Shown piece by piece: positions 9,237-16,218 of a stretch of 21,696 nt of DNA. How positions within the stretch are numbered: the stretch's first letter is position 1; every line of letters starts with the position of its first letter. The notes under the pieces were generated by a model. The model was not told where the DNA came from and ran no database searches. It saw nothing but the letters and a program-made list of their open reading frames with translations. The position numbers were made by a program, and so were the translations under genes. This stretch comes from DASUBN01 sp964584665 (GTDB lineage Bacteria; Pseudomonadota; Gammaproteobacteria; Natronospirales; REEB76): assembly GCA_964584665.1 (NCBI GenBank), contig CAZPAO010000033.1, positions 1 to 21,696 of the forward strand, written 5' to 3'.

Positions 9237-9496
9237 CCGGACGATTACGCAAAATAGCGCGCCCGGCTATAGCCGAGCGGGAGTGCATGGAAGCACGACC
9301 TGGAGTTCAAGTCATGCAGGAGCGCATGACGCGGAACTTGCTCCTGCTGGTAGGCGCGACGAGCGCGAGCAGCGCAGTCGGCGCTTAGTGCCAATGAGCA
9401 CGCGCAGCGCGAGACAGCAACGCCGCAGCGGGACAAAAGACGCATTTTGGCAGTACCTTCAGCTACAGCCCGGACCTGCAAAGGTATCAGCAGGTA

Positions 9497-10867
9497 GTGA
9501 CGGACAGCATCGCAGGCAACAGCACCACCACCTACGTGGGCGGTCTGTTCGAGGTGGTGACGAACTCCAGCGACACCGAGTTCCGCCACAGCATCATGGC
9601 GGCAGGTGGCGTGGTGGCGGTACACACGTTGTTTGCATCGGATGGCCATGGGACTACGAGCTATATCCACTCCGATCATCTCGGCAGTTCCGATGCCATC
9701 ACGGATGACACGGGAGCCGTGGCCCAAGTGATGAGCTTCGATACTTTCGGGTTGAGACGCAGTCCCACGGATTGGTCCTATAGTCTGAACACCACCGATA
9801 TCATCGGTAGCACGGTCACCAATGGCCTGAAGAGCATCACGGATCGCGGGTTCACGAATCAGGAGCAATTGGACAGCGTCGGTCTTGTGCACATGAACGG
9901 GCGGGTTTATGACCCCAGCATCGGCAGGATGATATCGGCGGATCCGACGATTCCCAACCCGATGTACAGCCAGGCGTCCAATCGGTATGCGTATGTCTAT
10001 AACAACCCGCTCGCAGCGACTGACGCCAGCGGGTTTTACCCTACGATGTGGGGTGAAGGTCGCTATGGGCAACCAACAGTAATTCAACCTATGTCGGATT
10101 CAGAAAAACTAATAGTAAGTGGATCACTGCAATTACTCGGTGTTGGTGCGCTGGCGTTATTGGTACCCGGAAGCGAAGCCATAGATGCGGGTCTAGTACC
10201 AGCGGCACTGGCATCGATTGACCTTGGCTCTCAAGGTCTGTCAGATATCAATTCCGGAATTACCAATACACCGCGTACGGACGCCTTGGTAGATATGTAT
10301 GGAAATAATGGTGCGACGGCATTTAAACTAACGTCTGCTGCATTTGATGTTCATTCACTCACAACTGATAGATCGTGGGCAAATTTGTTCCTAACGATGG
10401 GTCCATATGCTTTGGACGAAATGACACCTGATAATAACGTTGCAAACCGTGTCGTAGGCGGTACAGCTCAGCTTGGTGAAATTAGTGTGACTGCCTCACG
10501 TTTCCGGCTTCCCGCAATGCCCCTGAATACTATTACTTCAGCGCAACTTGTCGGAACTACTTACGTGGCTAGTGATGATGGGCAGGTCTACGGAGGCACC
10601 GCGATTATTAAGACAAAAGATGGCTTCAAAATGTGGGTTGATTCTTCGGGCTCAATTGTAGCGACCGATAATTTTCACGGTGATAATGCGATATTGAGTC
10701 AAATGAATAGTGTTGATGGTGCTGCAACTTGGGATGGAGTAATGTTCGGTGGAGGACCAAATCCTCCTGCGGTAAGCAGCGTGGGTCACACCTCTTTATA
10801 TAGTGATTCGCCAAACGATGGTGGCCGTCTTTCTGGAGACTGCCACATAACGAAATCTTGCAATTGA
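9497..10867 (+). CDS. cassette c1: 5'-truncated Rhs core with unidentified toxin tip
   Basis: Homology to the main Rhs core starts right after the boundary motif at 9449 (GSTFSYSPDLQRY); the first possible start is GTG 9497, with no ribosome-binding site, so it is probably a silent donor. The core runs through TYVGGLFEVV, IHSDHLGSSD and MNGRVYDPSIGRM to 10036. The usual DPSGF end reads DASGF. The tip (10037-10864, 276 aa) is unrelated to the main one: an early hydrophobic stretch (LQLLGVGALALLVPGSEAID), a central GEISVTASR motif and a GDCHITKSCN end. No toxin family is recognised. The tip looks AT-richer than the core. A lipoprotein-like immunity candidate follows at 10950. Confidence 0.75.
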   Translation: MTDSIAGNSTTTYVGGLFEVVTNSSDTEFRHSIMAAGGVVAVHTLFASDGHGTTSYIHSDHLGSSDAITDDTGAVAQVMSFDTFGLRRSPTDWSYSLNTTDIIGSTVTNGLKSITDRGFTNQEQLDSVGLVHMNGRVYDPSIGRMISADPTIPNPMYSQASNRYAYVYNNPLAATDASGFYPTMWGEGRYGQPTVIQPMSDSEKLIVSGSLQLLGVGALALLVPGSEAIDAGLVPAALASIDLGSQGLSDINSGITNTPRTDALVDMYGNNGATAFKLTSAAFDVHSLTTDRSWANLFLTMGPYALDEMTPDNNVANRVVGGTAQLGEISVTASRFRLPAMPLNTITSAQLVGTTYVASDDGQVYGGTAIIKTKDGFKMWVDSSGSIVATDNFHGDNAILSQMNSVDGAATWDGVMFGGGPNPPAVSSVGHTSLYSDSPNDGGRLSGDCHITKSCN

Positions 10868-10949
10868 GTATCGCTATTATTGGGGGTTGCTAAATAAGCA
10901 ATATGCAACAAGATCAATGACTCTAGATCATTGCAAGGAAGGTACTGAT

Positions 10950-11471
10950 GTGAACAGATGGAATTTTATAATCGTATTGATGGGATGTTTGTTTATGCAT
11001 GCCTGCGCCGTCAGTCCCATCATGGCGGATAGGATGCCCGTACTTAATCCAGGCGAGGGGATGGTAGGAATTTCTTTCGATTCACCTTCCGTTGAACTGA
11101 CATCGGTGATATTCGATTCAGCCTCGGGCGCTGGGAAAAAATTACGCATATCCGAAGTGCCCATTGGTCAGAGTGTTTTCCTGTTCGTGGCATCGGCAGG
11201 GCGCTATTGTCTTGAGAGACGTACACTAACGGAGAACGGTATAAGTGTTCCGCGTGAGCAAGAATCACCGTGTTTCGATATCGAAGCGGGCAAGGTTTCC
11301 TATGGTGGTACATTATTTCTAAGCTTTGATAAATCTCAACTTTTAAGTGGCATGCATCATTTAAACGGTAGCCTGACACGAGAAAATCGTATCCAAATAT
11401 TTCTCGACATGACTAATCATAGTTATCCTCATATCGCCCCGGCTTTTTCGGCTGTCAGTGATCATCCGTAG
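10950..11471 (+). CDS. putative lipoprotein immunity protein of cassette c1
   Basis: GTG 10950 is preferred because AAGGAAGG lies about 7 bases upstream; in-frame starts at 10887 and ATG 10917 would place a charged extension before the signal sequence. The 173-aa product opens with NRWNFIIVLMGCLFMHAC, a lipoprotein-style signal with a weak lipobox (MHAC). The mature part is a predicted beta-rich domain (VGISFDSPSVELTSVIFD, VPIGQSVFLFVASAGRYC, FDIEAGKVSYGGTLFLSF). The AGKVSYGGTLF stretch recalls small periplasmic DUF2846-like lipoproteins, but this is not certain. It lies 82 bp after the c1 toxin, so a cognate immunity role in the periplasm is likely. Confidence 0.6.
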   Translation: MNRWNFIIVLMGCLFMHACAVSPIMADRMPVLNPGEGMVGISFDSPSVELTSVIFDSASGAGKKLRISEVPIGQSVFLFVASAGRYCLERRTLTENGISVPREQESPCFDIEAGKVSYGGTLFLSFDKSQLLSGMHHLNGSLTRENRIQIFLDMTNHSYPHIAPAFSAVSDHP

Positions 11472-11562
11472 AATTGGATGATTGTTTACTCACCAAAATT
11501 GAATTTAGAGGCCGGTTCTAGGGTTCTAGAGTAAACAGCCATTTTCTTTGAGGTGATGTTGG

Positions 11563-11805
11563 ATGAAATCGTTAACTAGTTTCCCCTTGGGCCAAGTCGT
11601 ACTAATAATTGTAGGGGCCAAGTTTTTATACGATGGGTATTTTGGTGTATCGCGCGAAATTGAATCTCTACAGAAGAAAAAAATCGATAGAAGTGAAAGT
11701 AAGAACAGCTGGTATTGGACTAGTGGAACAAAGCGAGCCCGACTCACTGGCATAGTGTTTTTAATTGTCGGCGTTGTGGGGGTAGTAATTCACTATATGA
11801 CGTGA
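11563..11805 (+). CDS. small two-helix membrane protein, possible second immunity gene of c1
   Basis: An 80-aa protein with membrane segments at about residues 8-28 (PLGQVVLIIVGAKFLYDGYF) and 62-78 (TGIVFLIVGVVGVVIHY), joined by a charged loop (IESLQKKKIDRSESK). GAGGTG about 8 bases before ATG is a fair ribosome-binding site. Its last third is duplicated in the remnant at 8438-8638. It sits 91 bp after the c1 immunity candidate and just before module copy 2, so it is either a second immunity gene or the surviving one of a lost toxin. No family is recognised. Confidence 0.55.
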   Translation: MKSLTSFPLGQVVLIIVGAKFLYDGYFGVSREIESLQKKKIDRSESKNSWYWTSGTKRARLTGIVFLIVGVVGVVIHYMT

Positions 11806-11893
11806 GTAATAGTGAGTAATAGGGAATGGACTGAACCGGCCCTAGCGCCACGGTGTCCTGTCCGCACGTCCGCGCTGGGTATTCCGTGACTCG

Positions 11894-11930
11894 AAGCATC
11901 AGTTTTGATCAAAACTGATGCTTTTTATTT
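11894..11930 (+). terminator. intrinsic terminator in module copy 2 (perfect 30-bp palindrome)
   Basis: Positions 11894-11923 are a perfect palindrome (arm AAGCATCAGTTTTGA), followed by TTTATTT. It is the strongest of the three copies and probably works in both directions. Confidence 0.85.
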
Positions 11931-11932
11931 GA

Positions 11933-11945
11933 GCTCTTTAACAAT
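11933..11945 (+). promoter_or_regulatory. rrn-type boxA element, copy 2
   Basis: GCTCTTTAACAAT is identical to copies 1 and 3 while neighbouring bases vary (TTCGGACAATTACG here, CCGGACGATTACG in copy 1). Conservation amid drift suggests selection on this site. Confidence 0.55.
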
Positions 11946-12102
11946 TCGGACAATTACGCAAGAATAGCGAATTTTTCTCCTGATGCTAGGCGCGATGAGC
12001 GCGAGCGGCGCAGTTGGCTCTTAGTGCCAATGAGCACGCGCAGCGCGGGGCCTGAAGGAGATATTCGGGTATGACGACCTGGACCGGGTCACGGCCTCCA
12101 CT

Positions 12103-13749
12103 GTGTACTCCAGCGCCAGCACCACCGATTGCAGCGGTGGCAGCACCACCGGCAATCCGGCCATGACGGTTGCTTATGACGCCATCGGCAACATCACCGG
12201 CCGCACCAACACCGGCATCACGGTCGCCGGTGGGGCCTTGAACGATACCTATACTTATGGGGATTCCAGCCATCCGTATGCTGTGACGGGGGTGACGAGC
12301 ATCCCGGGCAGCTACGTCTACGATGCCAATGGAAACATGACCTCTGGTAACGGCCGCACCATCACCTGGAACGATGACAACCTGCCGCTGAGCATCATTG
12401 CCGCTTCAGGCGACAGCAGCACCTTCAACTATGGGCCGGATATGCAGCGCTACCAGCAGCAGCTGGCAGTCGGTGGAGTGAACACCGCCACCACCAGTTA
12501 CGTGGGCGGGCTGTTCGAGGTGATTGCGCAGGGATCAGCTGTCCAGTACCGGCACACCATCATGGCTGCGGGTGGCGTCGTTGCTGTACATACCCTGGAT
12601 GTCTCAGGGAATCCGACCACCACCTATATCCACTCGGATCATCTCGGCAGCAGTGATACTTTCACCGATGAGACCGGTAGTCTTGCTGTATATCCTGGTA
12701 CTGCCCAGGCCCAGACCATGAGTTTCGATGCCTTCGGGATGAGAAGGGATCCGACTAACTGGCAGTATGACCTTACGGGCACCCAGATCGGGCATCTCAA
12801 GGACACCACGGACAAGGGTTATACGTCCCAGGAGCAGCTGGATAACGTGGGGCTCGTGCATATGAACGGGCGGGTGTATGACCCGGGCATCGGTAGGATG
12901 GTGTCAGCAGATCCGACGGTGCCGGCGCCGTTCAATAGCCAGGCGTTTAATCGGTATGCGTATGTGTACAACCGCCCACTTCGTTTTTCGGATTTGACGG
13001 GTTTCGACCCTATTGAATGTAGCGATGATCAATGTATGAAGCAATTTGGTCCGAGTCCTGTTAGACCTATTGGGACAATTGTTGTTTGTCCAAATCCAAG
13101 TGATTGCCAACCCCAATATGGGTCAGGATCAGGACCGGCGGGTTGCATCGTTGGGCAAAAGTGCACTCCTACTCCTCCGTGCACTAGTAATTGCATGAGT
13201 GGTCAAATCGGTTCTCCACCGATACCGTTCGTGCAGCCTCCCCCGGATCCTTACGCATCTGACAATGCAAGAGATCGACGAGAGGGCTTTGATGATGCTT
13301 CACCTGACGTAACGGTAACGAATGCTGGCCCCGGGGGGTATACAGGATTGATACCTGCGCCAAGGCGTGCGGATGGTCCAGGGGGGCACGCAGACCCCCG
13401 TAATACTGGGAACAATCCTGGACAGCCCAGTCCTGCTCCCGAGGGGCCTGGGCCAGGCACATTTATAGTGGGCGGCGAGAAGCTATTTGGCACATCTTTT
13501 GCGATTGCCGGTGCAGCATGGAGAGTCACTGCTAGCCTGGCAGAAGCTGCAGAAGAAACTGATAGCACCATAGCTCTTGTAACTTCTATCGACGCATTTG
13601 GTGGTCAGGCTCTTTTAGGCCTTACTGTGGGACTAGGTCCTGGATTAGTTGTTGGAGCGGTCATTGGACTTGGTGCATATGGCGTTTACGAGCTATATCA
13701 GCATGAAGTTGCTGGATCTTCTGTAACGAACTCCGGTGTAGGCCCTTAG
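12103..13749 (+). CDS. cassette c2: 5'-truncated Rhs core with Gly-rich membrane-type tip
   Basis: Core homology begins near 12050 (RGLKEIFGYDDLDRV); the first possible start is GTG 12103, without a ribosome-binding site, and an in-frame stop lies just upstream in the module. This is the longest orphan core fragment (about 955 bp), closely related to the main gene. The DPSGF end is replaced by DLTGF (12991-13005). The 247-aa tip has paired cysteines (CPNPSDC, CIVGQKC, CTSNC), a Pro/Gly-rich linker and a hydrophobic C-terminus (ALLGLTVGLGPGLVVGAVIG) with two likely membrane helices. A membrane-acting toxin is plausible but no family is recognised. A two-helix membrane protein follows at 13787. 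Confidence 0.75.
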   Translation: MYSSASTTDCSGGSTTGNPAMTVAYDAIGNITGRTNTGITVAGGALNDTYTYGDSSHPYAVTGVTSIPGSYVYDANGNMTSGNGRTITWNDDNLPLSIIAASGDSSTFNYGPDMQRYQQQLAVGGVNTATTSYVGGLFEVIAQGSAVQYRHTIMAAGGVVAVHTLDVSGNPTTTYIHSDHLGSSDTFTDETGSLAVYPGTAQAQTMSFDAFGMRRDPTNWQYDLTGTQIGHLKDTTDKGYTSQEQLDNVGLVHMNGRVYDPGIGRMVSADPTVPAPFNSQAFNRYAYVYNRPLRFSDLTGFDPIECSDDQCMKQFGPSPVRPIGTIVVCPNPSDCQPQYGSGSGPAGCIVGQKCTPTPPCTSNCMSGQIGSPPIPFVQPPPDPYASDNARDRREGFDDASPDVTVTNAGPGGYTGLIPAPRRADGPGGHADPRNTGNNPGQPSPAPEGPGPGTFIVGGEKLFGTSFAIAGAAWRVTASLAEAAEETDSTIALVTSIDAFGGQALLGLTVGLGPGLVVGAVIGLGAYGVYELYQHEVAGSSVTNSGVGP

Positions 13750-13786
13750 TTTCGTTGCTCATATTAGAGGACAGGATAAATTCACT

Positions 13787-14014
13787 ATGCGCTCATACGA
13801 TCAAAAGACACATAGACATTTTCTGAGCCTGGTTACGATACCAATCGGCTCCTTGGGTTCAGTGTATTTCTATTTTTTCATTTCAGGTTATATAAAAGTC
13901 TCAATGCCACTTTGGATGATTTTATTTCTAGTATTGCTTTGTTTCTCCGGGACGCTTGTAGGAGCAGAAGCATTGTGGAGAATAAACAAGTTCATTGATG
14001 AAGCAAAGAAATAA
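13787..14014 (+). CDS. putative membrane immunity protein of cassette c2
   Basis: A 75-aa protein with two membrane segments, roughly residues 13-34 (SLVTIPIGSLGSVYFYFFIS) and 39-62 (MPLWMILFLVLLCFSGTLVG), and a charged tail (NKFIDEAKK). It begins 37 bp after the c2 toxin, with GAGGA upstream at a long spacing. Size, position and topology suit immunity to a membrane-acting toxin. The layout is like that of the orphan at 8876-9145. No named family is recognised. Confidence 0.6.
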   Translation: MRSYDQKTHRHFLSLVTIPIGSLGSVYFYFFISGYIKVSMPLWMILFLVLLCFSGTLVGAEALWRINKFIDEAKK

Positions 14015-14075
14015 CTACAAGCAAGGAAAAGGGTCAGGTGTCCTGCCCGCATGTCCGCGCTGAGTCCGCGACTCG

Positions 14076-14112
14076 AAGCATCAGTTTTAATAAAAACTGA
14101 TGCTTTTTATTT
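14076..14112 (+). terminator. intrinsic terminator in module copy 3
   Basis: AAGCATCAGTTTT (14076-14088) pairs with AAAACTGATGCTT (about 14093-14105), a 13-bp stem with an A/T loop, followed by TTTATTT. It would end the c2 immunity transcript. Confidence 0.83.
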
Positions 14113-14114
14113 AA

Positions 14115-14127
14115 GCTCTTTAACAAT
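14115..14127 (+). promoter_or_regulatory. rrn-type boxA element, copy 3
   Basis: GCTCTTTAACAAT again directly follows the terminator, with AATCGAGCGATTACGC downstream. The spacing from the terminator stem matches the other two copies. Confidence 0.55.
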
Positions 14128-14220
14128 CGAGCGATTACGCAAAATAGCGAGTTTTGCTCCTGCTGGTAGGCGCGAGACAGCACCTACAGGGGTGTAGGCG
14201 GTAGAGCAACGCAGGAGCAG

Positions 14221-14700
14221 TTGCCGAGCAGGGCAAAAGACGCATTTTTTGGTGGCACCTTCAACTATGGGCCGGATATGCAGCGCTACCAGCAGCAGCT
14301 GGCAGTCGGTGGAGTGAACACCGCCACCACCAGTTACGTGGGCGGGCTGTTCGAGGTGATTGCGCAGGGATCAGCTGTCCAGTACCGGCACACCATCATG
14401 GCTGCGGGTGGCGTCGTTGCTGTACATACCCTGGATGTCTCAGGGAATCCGACCACCACCTATATCCACTCGGATCATCTCGGCAGCAGTGATACTTTCA
14501 CCGATGAGACCGGTAGTCTTGCTGTATATCCTGGTACTGCCCAGGCCCAGACCATGAGTTTCGATGCCTTCGGGATGAGAAGGGATCCGACTAACTGGCA
14601 GTATGACCTTACGGTACCCAGATCGGTCATCTCAAGGACACCACGGACAAGGGTTATACGTCCCAGGAGCAGCTGGACAACGTGGGACTCGTGCACATGA
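14221..14700 (+). pseudogene. cassette c3, first part: Rhs core fragment ended by a frameshift
   Basis: From about 14251 the frame encodes the core (GGTFNYGPDMQRYQQQ through FDAFGMRRDPTNWQYDLT). The DNA at 14255-14614 is essentially identical to c2 at 12419-12778. At about 14613-14616 one base is missing (ACGGTACCC here, ACGGGCACCC in c2), so the frame runs into a stop at 14698-14700. The only upstream start is TTG 14221, with AGGAG four bases before it. The rest of the core and the toxin tip lie in another frame from 14682. The cassette cannot make a core-toxin fusion as it stands, but recombination downstream of the lesion would restore the tip to a functional gene. Confidence 0.75.
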
Positions 14701-15686
14701 ATGGGCGGGTGTATGACCCCAGCATCGGCAAGTTCATATCCGCTGATCCGAGAGTTCAGGATATGTTGTATAGCCAAGCTTTCAACCGCTATCAATATGC
14801 CTATGGCAACTCTCTAGCGTACATTGATCCGAGTGGCTTCGATGGCTGCGACACGATATCGGCGCCCACTGTGACCGATGGTGCAGGAGCCAGTTTTTGT
14901 GGCCAAAGTTCGCTGGCCGTACCCAAGACCTGTGATCCCGGTGATATTTCATGTTGGGCTGGTCCGGTTGAAGTGACCGGGTGCAAACTTTGCGCTCAGA
15001 TAAACAACGCAATTGCCATGTTAATGTCTGCATGGTTGAGTATGCCTTCGCCCGGAGCGAACAATGAGAGTCCAGGCAAGGACCCAGGCAAAGATCCAAA
15101 GAAAGATCCAAAGAAAAATAAAGACCCGAAGTGTGGAACCGGGCCTGGTTTGCTACCGAATGGCGTAGGCATTGTCGCTGGTGCGAATGGTGATATTGGT
15201 GCCGGAACCGCAGAAGGGGCTGCCGCGACGGGATCAGTGGGAGCGGCTATATTCACCGATTCAAATGGCAATATGAGTGCTGGCGCATTTGCCACCGCTG
15301 GTATTGCGGCCAATTCTGATTCTGGAGCCCTCAGTGCTCCGGCCTCGGCCGCTGCACCTATTGTTGGGGGAGCATCGGGAAGCGCCGGAGTGTCAGCACT
15401 TATCACGAATGCGCAGAATGTCTTACAACTTAAGGGGCCATTTAGCACTTACTCTGGTGGCCTTGGTATACCGGAGACGACAATACAAGTTTCAGGTTCA
15501 TTTTCGATTGGTACTGATGCACAAGGCGATACGATATGGGAAGCCACTGTCAGTCCTCCCGAGGCGGGAGTGACGCAAGGAATTTCCGGCTCGGTTCTAA
15601 CGACCAATACTGTGTCTTTGGGTAGTGTGTCCTCAAATAGTACCGCTAATACTGATGACGGTAGCAGTAGCGGAGTCTGCCCTTGA
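14682..15686 (+). CDS. cassette c3, second part: core end plus Gly/Ala-rich toxin tip
   Basis: In the restored frame the core resumes (GLVHMNGRVYDPSIGKFIS to IDPSGF, 14826-14840), followed by a 281-aa tip. The start shown is GTG 14682, but true translation from here is doubtful. The tip has paired cysteines (CDPGDISC, CKLC), a Lys/Asp/Pro repeat at about 15076-15130 (KDPGKDPKKDPKKNKDPK) and a long Gly/Ala/Ser-rich domain without charge clusters (GDIGAGTAEGAAATGSVGAA). The composition suggests a beta-rich or membrane-inserting domain; no enzyme motif is seen. It is followed by a two-helix membrane protein at 15730. Confidence 0.65.
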   Translation: MGLVHMNGRVYDPSIGKFISADPRVQDMLYSQAFNRYQYAYGNSLAYIDPSGFDGCDTISAPTVTDGAGASFCGQSSLAVPKTCDPGDISCWAGPVEVTGCKLCAQINNAIAMLMSAWLSMPSPGANNESPGKDPGKDPKKDPKKNKDPKCGTGPGLLPNGVGIVAGANGDIGAGTAEGAAATGSVGAAIFTDSNGNMSAGAFATAGIAANSDSGALSAPASAAAPIVGGASGSAGVSALITNAQNVLQLKGPFSTYSGGLGIPETTIQVSGSFSIGTDAQGDTIWEATVSPPEAGVTQGISGSVLTTNTVSLGSVSSNSTANTDDGSSSGVCP

Positions 15687-15729
15687 CGGCTTAAATCTAC
15701 TGTTCGATTTTTTTTTGGAGTATATAGTG

Positions 15730-15936
15730 ATGAGCAATGATCCTATCTGGAGAATATTGTCACTGATAATTATCGTGGCTGGCAGCATCCTTGCGTTGCG
15801 ACCGGATTGGTTTATCTATTTTGGTACCTACGGAAAAGGTGCAGATGTTAACATGAGTAAATTGCTTATAACCCGCATCATTGCGGGGGCTACGGCGTTG
15901 TTCTTTTTGTTCAACCTAGCATGGCCAATACGATGA
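15730..15936 (+). CDS. putative membrane immunity protein of cassette c3
   Basis: A 68-aa protein with two membrane segments at about residues 7-24 (WRILSLIIIVAGSILALRP) and 45-64 (LLITRIIAGATALFFLFNLA). TTTGGAG about 9-10 bases before ATG 15730 supports this start over the open frame extending upstream to 15625, which overlaps the toxin. It begins 43 bp after the c3 tip. Small size, topology and position fit a cognate immunity protein for a membrane-acting toxin. No family is recognised. Confidence 0.6.
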   Translation: MSNDPIWRILSLIIIVAGSILALRPDWFIYFGTYGKGADVNMSKLLITRIIAGATALFFLFNLAWPIR

Positions 15937-15941
15937 AGGAA

Positions 15942-15961
15942 AGCCCAGCGCAAGCCGGGCT
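15942..15961 (+). terminator. weak hairpin after the c3 immunity gene
   Basis: AGCCCAGC and GCCGGGCT form an 8-bp stem with one mismatch and a GCAA loop. No T-run follows, so it may be a weak or Rho-assisted terminator. The standard module terminator and boxA are absent after c3. Confidence 0.3.
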
Positions 15962-16162
15962 CTCCGCTTCAACGTTTAGCTATCAGCGTTTGGTTATGCG
16001 GCTATTTTGAGTTAGATACCGTTAGTTTGACTTAAGAGACACTAAGCTCTAACTTGGGGAAGGGATCATAGCCCTTTGTTGAATATGAATACGTATTGCG
16101 GGTGTTCTGTCTGAACGTTTGCGTTGAATATTATCCGGATCAAAGTATCAGGAGGATTTGTT

Positions 16163-16204
16163 ATGGGGGAAATAGTTTGGCGATTACTCAAATTGATTGA
16201 ATAA
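16163..16204 (+). pseudogene. truncated gene start with strong ribosome-binding site
   Basis: CAGGAGGATTTGTT directly precedes ATG, an almost ideal ribosome-binding site, but the frame encodes only 13 residues (MGEIVWRLLKLIE) before TAA. Immediately after comes AGTGTCCTGTCCG, the same words that open the inter-cassette modules at 11853 and 14036. The simplest reading is the 5' end of a small gene, perhaps an immunity gene, cut by a rearrangement at a module edge. The rest of 15962-16218 shows nothing recognisable. Confidence 0.35.
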
Positions 16205-16218
16205 AAGTGTCCTGTCCG

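Larger units (their letters stand above)
9146..9448 (+). repeat. inter-cassette module copy 1 (terminator, boxA, GC-rich tail, boundary motif)
   Basis: First of three clear copies of a non-coding module between Rhs cassettes. It runs from a CCGCACGTCCG-type start through a terminator hairpin, a boxA, an ATTACGCAAAATAGCG block and a GC-rich tail (GGCGCGACGAGCGCGAGC, then TTAGTGCCAATGAGCACGCG) to CAAAAGACGCATTTT at 9434-9448, immediately before the core fragment of c1. This copy has extra small palindromes: CGGCTATAGCCG at 9264-9275 and a CATGC/GCATG pair near 9313-9328. No protein is credible here. Confidence 0.75.
11853..12049 (+). repeat. inter-cassette module copy 2
   Basis: It begins GGTGTCCTGTCCGCACGTCC and carries the terminator, boxA, ATTACGCA.GAATAGCG and GC-rich tail in the same order as copy 1, including TTAGTGCCAATGAGCACGCG. 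Unlike copies 1 and 3, it ends in GCGCAGCGCGGGGCCTGAAG and joins the core about 370 bp further upstream, with no CAAAAGACGCATTTT. The join falls where both partners carry CGGGGCCTGAAGG-like sequence. Confidence 0.72.
14036..14250 (+). repeat. inter-cassette module copy 3
   Basis: GGTGTCCTGCCCGCATGTCC, then terminator, boxA, GATTACGCAAAATAGCG and GCTCCTGCTGGTAGGCGCGA as in copy 1. It has its own tail (CACCTACAGGGGTGTAGGCG with GAGCAACGCAGGAGCAG) and ends in CAAAAGACGCATTTT at 14234-14248, directly before the c3 core fragment. The join to the core is at the same codon as in copy 1. Confidence 0.75.

Noticed and set aside
9145..9708. Open frame of 187 codons across module copy 1 and the start of c1
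   Set aside because: It runs out of frame through the Rhs core and through the terminator and boxA, giving a Gln/His/Arg-rich nonsense peptide with no ribosome-binding site.
9184..14127. CRISPR array or integron attC sites as explanation for the regularly repeated hairpins
   Set aside because: There are only three copies, about 2.2-2.7 kb apart with genes between; the hairpins have T-tails typical of terminators, and no attC core sites, integrase or cas genes are present.
9224..14127. Ribosomal RNA gene or fragment next to the boxA sites
   Set aside because: No 16S, 23S or tRNA sequence is recognisable downstream; only the boxA word is shared with rrn leaders.
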